DNA from: Lachnospiraceae bacterium
Lineage (GTDB): Bacteria; Bacillota; Clostridia; Lachnospirales; Lachnospiraceae
DNA length: 6,785 nucleotides
Direction of reading: 5' to 3'
Assembly: GCA_024691145.1 (NCBI GenBank)
Contig: JAILNW010000338.1
Span: forward strand, 1-6,785
Positions 1 through 3,864 of the stretch are shown here, in pieces. The translations under genes were made by a program, and so were the position numbers. Within the stretch, counting starts at the first letter, position 1, and the number at the start of each line of letters is the position of its first letter. A model generated the notes under the pieces. The model saw only the letters and a program-made list of their open reading frames with translations. It had not been told where the DNA came from and searched no databases.

Positions 1-296
1 GGATGATAAATTGGTATACAGAAAGTAAGCATATCTTCAAAACACTTAATCTCTGAATAAAGTGTCTTGGCAAAAGCCCTTTTGTTCTCTATTAACCACA
101 TTGCAATAATTCTAGGTATATTCTTTATTCCAGGATATGTCTGTGTCTTATAAAGTTTTGCCAGGTCCTTATCAGTCAGACCACTCTGGCTAAAATAAAG
201 AAACGACTGGAAAACAGATATATATCTTTCTGAATAAAAAACACCATTAATCATACCAGTTTCAAATATCTCAATTAATTGTTTCTCAATATCCAT
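1..296 (-). CDS. Hypothetical protein, 3' end cut by window edge
   Basis: An open frame starts at an ATG (296-294) and runs without a stop through the left edge, giving 98 visible codons; the C-terminus is missing. The start is supported by a GGGGA Shine-Dalgarno (310-306) nine bases upstream. The product begins MDIEKQLIEIFETG and looks soluble and mostly helical, with no signal peptide or membrane segment in the visible part. It contains a stretch reading GLTDKDLAKLYKTQ that resembles a helical segment, and a FED...IPIY patch near residues 86-97. I do not recognise a family. It lies 22 bp downstream of the two-TM protein gene and is almost certainly co-transcribed with it from the promoter at 1045-1073. 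Coding status rests on the good RBS, the continuous frame and codon use matching the neighbours. Confidence 0.8.
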   Translation of the reverse strand, partial: MDIEKQLIEIFETGMINGVFYSERYISVFQSFLYFSQSGLTDKDLAKLYKTQTYPGIKNIPRIIAMWLIENKRAFAKTLYSEIKCFEDMLTFCIPIYH

Positions 297-318
297 CAAA
301 ATCAGTCCCCTAACCACT

Positions 319-975
319 TTAAAAATCTTCGATATTGTCTATAACAGTGTCTGTAATTATCTTTCTCAAATATTCCTTTTTATTATTGAAGAATAATCTT
401 AATTCATTAACGTCACCATCATACATCTCATTAAGTTCATAAATTTTTGAAGAAATCTCGTATTCTCCCATATCTGACATGAAGCCAACTACATATTCTA
501 CATCTTCCTTAGTAAGGCTTCCAAACCTGTCATAATCAGTATTAGTAGCCCCTTCAATCCATAAGTATAAAAGTCTGTAATAAATGACTTTTATCATAGT
601 ATTATTCATGTAATCTTTATAACGGCCTACAACATTCTTATCAAACCATGCATCCTTAGATGCTGAATATGCATAAACAGGTATCAGCAAATCCAAAGTA
701 TCGCAAATGTCTTCGAATGTCAAATCACTAAGCATTCTTTCTCTCTTTGTAATAGGATCATATAAAAACAGATTCATCTTTTTCTTCTGTTCATCATGAA
801 TATTCATGTAAATATACAATCCACCTACACAAAAAAGCAAAAATGCACAGACAATCAACATAATCCTATCAAAAAGGTGATTAGTACAAAACATACCTAT
901 ACCAAAGAAAAACAAAGCCAAAACTCCTAAAATAATACCAAGCCTGAACATCTTATCCTTCACTGATACATTCAT
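319..975 (-). CDS. Hypothetical two-TM membrane protein (218 aa)
   Basis: The protein has two hydrophobic segments near residues 11-30 and 36-57, joined by a short loop. A Lys-rich stretch follows (EQKKK, about 62-66), then a soluble, acidic, largely helical domain of about 150 residues. The positive charge after TM2 suggests that both termini and the large domain are cytoplasmic, an inference from the positive-inside rule. No catalytic motif or known domain is recognisable. The ATG at 975 is preceded by GGTGG only 4 nt away. A stronger AGGAG lies 28 nt upstream (1008-1004), too far for normal use, so initiation may be modest. The gene is the first after the promoter at 1045-1073 and is followed 22 bp later by another unrecognised gene. 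The two probably act together, but their role cannot be inferred. Confidence 0.85.
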   Translation of the reverse strand: MNVSVKDKMFRLGIILGVLALFFFGIGMFCTNHLFDRIMLIVCAFLLFCVGGLYIYMNIHDEQKKKMNLFLYDPITKRERMLSDLTFEDICDTLDLLIPVYAYSASKDAWFDKNVVGRYKDYMNNTMIKVIYYRLLYLWIEGATNTDYDRFGSLTKEDVEYVVGFMSDMGEYEISSKIYELNEMYDGDVNELRLFFNNKKEYLRKIITDTVIDNIEDF

Positions 976-983
976 TATTCCAC

Positions 984-1008
984 CAATACTCTGCCTATAG
1001 CAGCTCCT
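984..1008 (-). other. Leader with distant AGGAG, small hairpin and weak proximal RBS
   Basis: Reading on the minus strand, an AGGAG (1008-1004) is followed at once by a 4-bp inverted repeat, CTGC/GCAG with a 5-nt loop (1003-991). After that comes GGTGG (984-980), 4 nt before the ATG at 975. The AGGAG is 28 nt from that ATG. If the little hairpin forms, it would shorten the effective distance to about 15 nt. No in-frame ATG, GTG or TTG lies nearer to the AGGAG. This may be a minor translation-control element or chance. Confidence 0.25.
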
Positions 1009-1044
1009 TTCCTTTTTGTCTGTTTCGTTATATTTCCTAATAAA

Positions 1045-1073
1045 ATTTTAACAGATATGTACGAAAAAGTAAA
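1045..1073 (-). promoter_or_regulatory. Sigma-A-type promoter for the two hypothetical genes
   Basis: On the minus strand a -35 element TTTACT (1073-1068, 4 of 6 consensus bases) and a -10 element TAAAAT (1050-1045, 5 of 6) are separated by exactly 17 bp. Transcription would start near 1037, leaving a leader of about 60 nt before the ATG at 975. The promoter sits in the 128-bp gap after the alpha/beta hydrolase gene. I see no GC-containing hairpin terminator between that gene and this promoter, so read-through from the upstream operon is also possible. Confidence 0.6.
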
Positions 1074-1103
1074 CAATTAAAACATTTTTATAAAATCTTT
1101 ATC

Positions 1104-2051
1104 CTATTTATCCCCTGCTTCATCTAAATACTGGTTTATAAAACCAAAGCACTTGTCCCAATAAGCATCTGGATCAACTTTGACAGCATTAGTATGAGAA
1201 GCTCCCTTTGCAACAAAAGCATTCTTTTCACACATGGCAGCTTCATATACATCATAAACCATATAAGAAGGTACAAAGTAATCACTATCACCATGAATGA
1301 ATAACAAAGGAATATTACTTTTATTAACTGACTTAATAGCAGATGCCTCATACCAGTCATATCCAACCACTATGCTTGAATATATAGAGCCAAGTTTAAC
1401 AAATGGTGCTTTTGGCAGTTTAAACTGCTTCTTAAGTTCAGATGCAAATATCTCATCTACACTTGTATATCCGCAATCTTCGATTCCGCATATAACATTA
1501 TCTGGAAGATCCATTGAAGATGTCATCATTACAGTCGCTCCTCCCATAGAGACGCCATGCAATATAATCTTAGCATCTTCATTTTTTGATATTATAAAAT
1601 CAATCCATTTCATAATATCATCTCTGTCTAACCATCCCATACCTATATATTCGCCTTCACTATAACCCTGACCTCTTAAATCAGGCATCAGGACATTATA
1701 TCCATTTTCATAAAAACTCTTGGCATAAACCATCATCATATTGTGATCTGATTTATAACCATGAATTGTTATAACCCACTTATCTGTTTCTTCCTCCTGG
1801 TTGAATATAAATCCCTTAAGTTTTAAATTATCATCTGAAGTAATTTCAACTTCCTCAAAGTCATAATCAGACATATATTCTAAATAATTGTCTGCTTTCT
1901 TTGCTTCTTTTACTGGCACACCGTTAGTATCCGATTTTATAGCATAATTTACAAAATATCTTGTTATAAAAAACAATGCACCCAATATTAAACAAAAAAT
2001 TAAAACTGTTAAGATTATAATCAACGTCCTTTTCTTTTTCATTATTACCAT
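1104..2051 (-). CDS. Membrane-anchored alpha/beta hydrolase, serine type
   Basis: A serine hydrolase of the alpha/beta fold, probably an esterase or thioesterase-like enzyme; the substrate cannot be told from sequence. A Lys-rich N-terminus is followed by one hydrophobic segment (about residues 9-30), predicting an N-in anchor with the catalytic domain outside. The core shows the oxyanion-side HGY (97-99), DLRGQGYS (124-131), nucleophile elbow GVSMG with Ser168, acid Asp257 in HGDSDYFVP (253-261), and His286 in GASHT, so the full triad is present. The architecture resembles the uncharacterised YqkD-like hydrolases of Firmicutes. The ATG at 2051 overlaps the upstream stop as TAATG, with GAGG 4 nt ahead. 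An in-frame ATG three codons later (2042), giving an MKKKRTL start, is an equally plausible start. It is the last gene of the cyclophilin-protease-hydrolase operon. Confidence 0.93.
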   Translation of the reverse strand: MVIMKKKRTLIIILTVLIFCLILGALFFITRYFVNYAIKSDTNGVPVKEAKKADNYLEYMSDYDFEEVEITSDDNLKLKGFIFNQEEETDKWVITIHGYKSDHNMMMVYAKSFYENGYNVLMPDLRGQGYSEGEYIGMGWLDRDDIMKWIDFIISKNEDAKIILHGVSMGGATVMMTSSMDLPDNVICGIEDCGYTSVDEIFASELKKQFKLPKAPFVKLGSIYSSIVVGYDWYEASAIKSVNKSNIPLLFIHGDSDYFVPSYMVYDVYEAAMCEKNAFVAKGASHTNAVKVDPDAYWDKCFGFINQYLDEAGDK

Positions 2052-2989
2052 TACCCCTCAATCTTTTTAACCGGCTTATATGTTAATATCATCATAATAA
2101 TATAAACAACAAGTACTACAGTTACTGCCAATCCCCCTTCAGCACCAAAGGCACCTCCGTTAATTAATGATTTATTATCATTAAATCCAACCTTCAAAAC
2201 ACTTGTGCTCACTTCACCGCCACTTACAGAAATTCCATAAAAGTTTCCCTGAATAAAATTCCATATGCTATGAATTGCTGCAATAACCCATATATTTTTA
2301 TGTTTAATAAAACATAATGAAGCTGCAATTCCAAATAAAAACAGATTAATAAGCGCAAGCACACTAACATCATTATTCATTATATGCAATAATGAAAATA
2401 AAAGTGAATTCACAATTATTCCAAATGCCATGCCTTTAGTCTTTGCAAGGGTTACCATAAAATATCCTCTACATAGTATCTCTTCAGAAAATCCCTGAAC
2501 CATATACCCAGTAAAGAAAAGAAAAAGCAATACAATGTTATATTTGCCTTCTCCATCATAGGTCGCAGCATTTGTTATAATACATATTAATACAGCTGCA
2601 CTAAATAATATAGTTCCTATTAGAAGTCCTAAAATATAAGACTTAACGGCTCCCTTTTTAACAATTCCCATTGATGCAAAGCTTCTAAATTCGAACTTTC
2701 TGCATTTTATAATGGTTACTATAATTATTGATGCTTTGCTGAATAAATTAATTATATGTGAACCATTTTCCGTTAATGTTACATCAAATGAAGATTTTCC
2801 AAAAGCAATAAAATTATATGCATATAAGAATATATTCACCACACCCAGTATCAAATAAATACCGAGTGTAGCAATACTGAATGTCATTATTATATAAACA
2901 AATTCCATCCACCAGGCTTCAGGCTTCCCGCCGCCTTCCTGCGCAAGTTTCTCATAATAATCATCGCCAAATATATTATTATTTTTCAT
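2051..2989 (-). CDS. CPBP family intramembrane metalloprotease (CAAX/Abi type)
   Basis: A multi-pass membrane protein of the CPBP (CAAX protease and bacteriocin-processing, Abi) family. Counting from the ATG at 2989 (312 aa), the three hallmark motifs are present: EExxxR as EEILCR (Glu169, Glu170, Arg174), FxxxH as FSLLH (Phe198, His202), and HxxxN as HSIWN (His240, Asn244). These are the presumed metal-binding and catalytic residues of the family, so it is predicted active. Hydrophobic segments surround them, with a first one near 30-58 and a last near 287-304. Between motif 3 and the last segment is a glycine-rich loop (QGNFYGISVSGG) seen in Firmicute members. The frame extends five codons further to a TTG at 3004 with no Shine-Dalgarno. 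The ATG at 2989, one base after the cyclophilin stop codon, is preferred because it suits coupled translation. Known members act in prenyl-protein processing, bacteriocin self-immunity or regulated proteolysis; the role here is unknown. Confidence 0.93.
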   Translation of the reverse strand: MKNNNIFGDDYYEKLAQEGGGKPEAWWMEFVYIIMTFSIATLGIYLILGVVNIFLYAYNFIAFGKSSFDVTLTENGSHIINLFSKASIIIVTIIKCRKFEFRSFASMGIVKKGAVKSYILGLLIGTILFSAAVLICIITNAATYDGEGKYNIVLLFLFFTGYMVQGFSEEILCRGYFMVTLAKTKGMAFGIIVNSLLFSLLHIMNNDVSVLALINLFLFGIAASLCFIKHKNIWVIAAIHSIWNFIQGNFYGISVSGGEVSTSVLKVGFNDNKSLINGGAFGAEGGLAVTVVLVVYIIMMILTYKPVKKIEG

Positions 2990-2990
2990 T

Positions 2991-3761
2991 CTATTCCATC
3001 TCAATCATTCTGATGCTTTCGATAACTGGCTGATCCTTCGGTCTTACAGTACCATTACTGTCTGTTACAGGTACAGTCTCACAGATTTTGTCTACAACTG
3101 CCATGTACTTATTGAAAGCTTCATCATTTTCACCATTAAATCCATATACATATCCAAATGCAGCATAATCACCATCTAAATGAGGTGAAGTTTCATGCAT
3201 TATAAAAAACTGTGAACTTGCTGAGTTTGGATCCATGGATCTTGCCATTGATAAAACTCCTCTTTTATGCTTAAGGTTGTTCTCTACACCATTAGATGCA
3301 AATTCACCCTTAATATTCTCATCTGAACCACCAGTTCCGTTACCTAGCGGATCTCCACCCTGAATCATAAAACCACTTATAATTCTATGAAAAGTTAATC
3401 CATCATAAAACTTCTTGTTAACTAAAGAAATAAAATTGGCAACTGTTATAGGTGCTGTATCTGCATCAAGTGTTACAACAATATCTCCATAGTTCTTAAT
3501 CTTAATTTCTGCATAATACTTTCCGCTCACGTCAGTATCCTCCTTATAATCCTTGTTTGAATAATCATATTCTACTTTTTTATTGCCAGAAGTAGATTCG
3601 GTATTCACCTTATTTGAATTCTGATAAATAACAACAATAATAATAGCAATAATCAAAACAATCAGACATGCTAATCCCAGTGTCAGCTGATCTTTCTTTT
3701 TCTGCTGTTCTTTCTTAATCTGCTTTTGTGATTTGTTATTTTTAATTACTTTATTACTCAT
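2991..3761 (-). CDS. Membrane-anchored cyclophilin-type peptidyl-prolyl cis-trans isomerase
   Basis: It catalyses cis-trans isomerisation of X-Pro bonds, probably helping exported proteins fold at the outer face of the membrane. The very basic N-terminal 24 residues, with about eleven Lys, and one hydrophobic segment (about 28-46) predict an N-in anchor. A linker of about 35 residues leads to the cyclophilin domain at about 82-252. Active-site landmarks are FHRI (catalytic Arg126, equivalent to human CypA Arg55), GFMIQGGD (Phe131, Met132, Gln134), SMARS (171-175), SSQFFI (182-187) and HLDGDYAAFG (194-203). A Tyr replaces the CypA His126 position, as is common in bacteria. The GLAC before the hydrophobic core is not a lipobox, because the core follows the Cys. 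The ATG at 3761 has a strong GGAGGG Shine-Dalgarno 5 nt upstream (3772-3767). It is the first gene of its operon, with the protease gene starting right after its stop. Confidence 0.96.
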   Translation of the reverse strand: MSNKVIKNNKSQKQIKKEQQKKKDQLTLGLACLIVLIIAIIIVVIYQNSNKVNTESTSGNKKVEYDYSNKDYKEDTDVSGKYYAEIKIKNYGDIVVTLDADTAPITVANFISLVNKKFYDGLTFHRIISGFMIQGGDPLGNGTGGSDENIKGEFASNGVENNLKHKRGVLSMARSMDPNSASSQFFIMHETSPHLDGDYAAFGYVYGFNGENDEAFNKYMAVVDKICETVPVTDSNGTVRPKDQPVIESIRMIEME

Positions 3762-3780
3762 AATATCCCTCCAAAAAGTT

Positions 3781-3798
3781 TATACCATTAATAGTATA
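3781..3798. promoter_or_regulatory. 18-bp imperfect palindrome over -10 and start site (candidate operator)
   Basis: The sequence TATACCATTAATAGTATA reads as its own reverse complement except at one symmetric pair (positions 6 and 13). It has TATAC/GTATA arms and an ATTAAT core. It covers the predicted -10 hexamer and the expected transcription start of the cyclophilin operon, the usual place for a repressor operator. AT-rich DNA gives partial palindromes by chance, so its function is inferred from symmetry and position only. Confidence 0.35.
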
Positions 3799-3821
3799 AT
3801 TCAAATTGGCAAATAACACAA
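3793..3821 (-). promoter_or_regulatory. Predicted sigma-A promoter of the cyclophilin-protease-hydrolase operon
   Basis: On the minus strand a -35-like TTGTGT (3821-3816; the TTG core matches consensus) lies 17 bp upstream of TATACT (3798-3793, 5 of 6 consensus bases). The start site would be near 3786, giving a short leader of about 25 nt that contains the strong GGAGGG site. The -35 begins only a few bases past the upstream gene's terminator, which supports an independent transcription unit starting here. Confidence 0.55.
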
Positions 3822-3824
3822 GTT

Positions 3825-3862
3825 AAAAAAAGGTTAAAACAATACATATTTTAACCTTTTTT
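3825..3862 (-). terminator. Rho-independent-type terminator of the GGDEF gene
   Basis: A perfect 14-bp inverted repeat has arms at 3849-3862 and 3826-3839, a 9-nt loop, and only two G-C pairs in the stem. On the minus strand it ends in a run of seven T (3831-3825), part of which forms the stem. It begins two bases past the TAA stop at 3867-3865. The mirror-image A-run means it could also work on the other strand, but no plus-strand gene arrives there. Confidence 0.75.
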
Positions 3863-3864
3863 AA

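Noticed and set aside
979..999. Seven-codon leader peptide starting at ATA after the distal AGGAG and ending in TAATG
   Set aside because: ATA is a very rare start codon and such a short frame arises easily by chance; there is no further support.
1081..1103. AT-rich inverted repeat after the hydrolase gene as a terminator
   Set aside because: The pairing is short, has no G-C pairs and no T-run after it; not supportable as a terminator.
1136..1366. Minus-strand open frame of 76 codons inside the hydrolase gene
   Set aside because: It lies fully within the alpha/beta hydrolase coding region in another frame; the hydrolase has a complete catalytic triad, so this is a shadow.
1297..1665. Plus-strand open frame of 122 codons
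   Set aside because: It is antisense to the hydrolase core, has no recognisable domain, and every supported gene is on the other strand.
2991..3761. Cyclophilin as a lipoprotein through the Cys in GLAC
   Set aside because: The Cys (residue 32) lies at the start of the hydrophobic core rather than after it, and the -3 position is Gly, so it does not fit a lipobox; a plain membrane anchor fits better.
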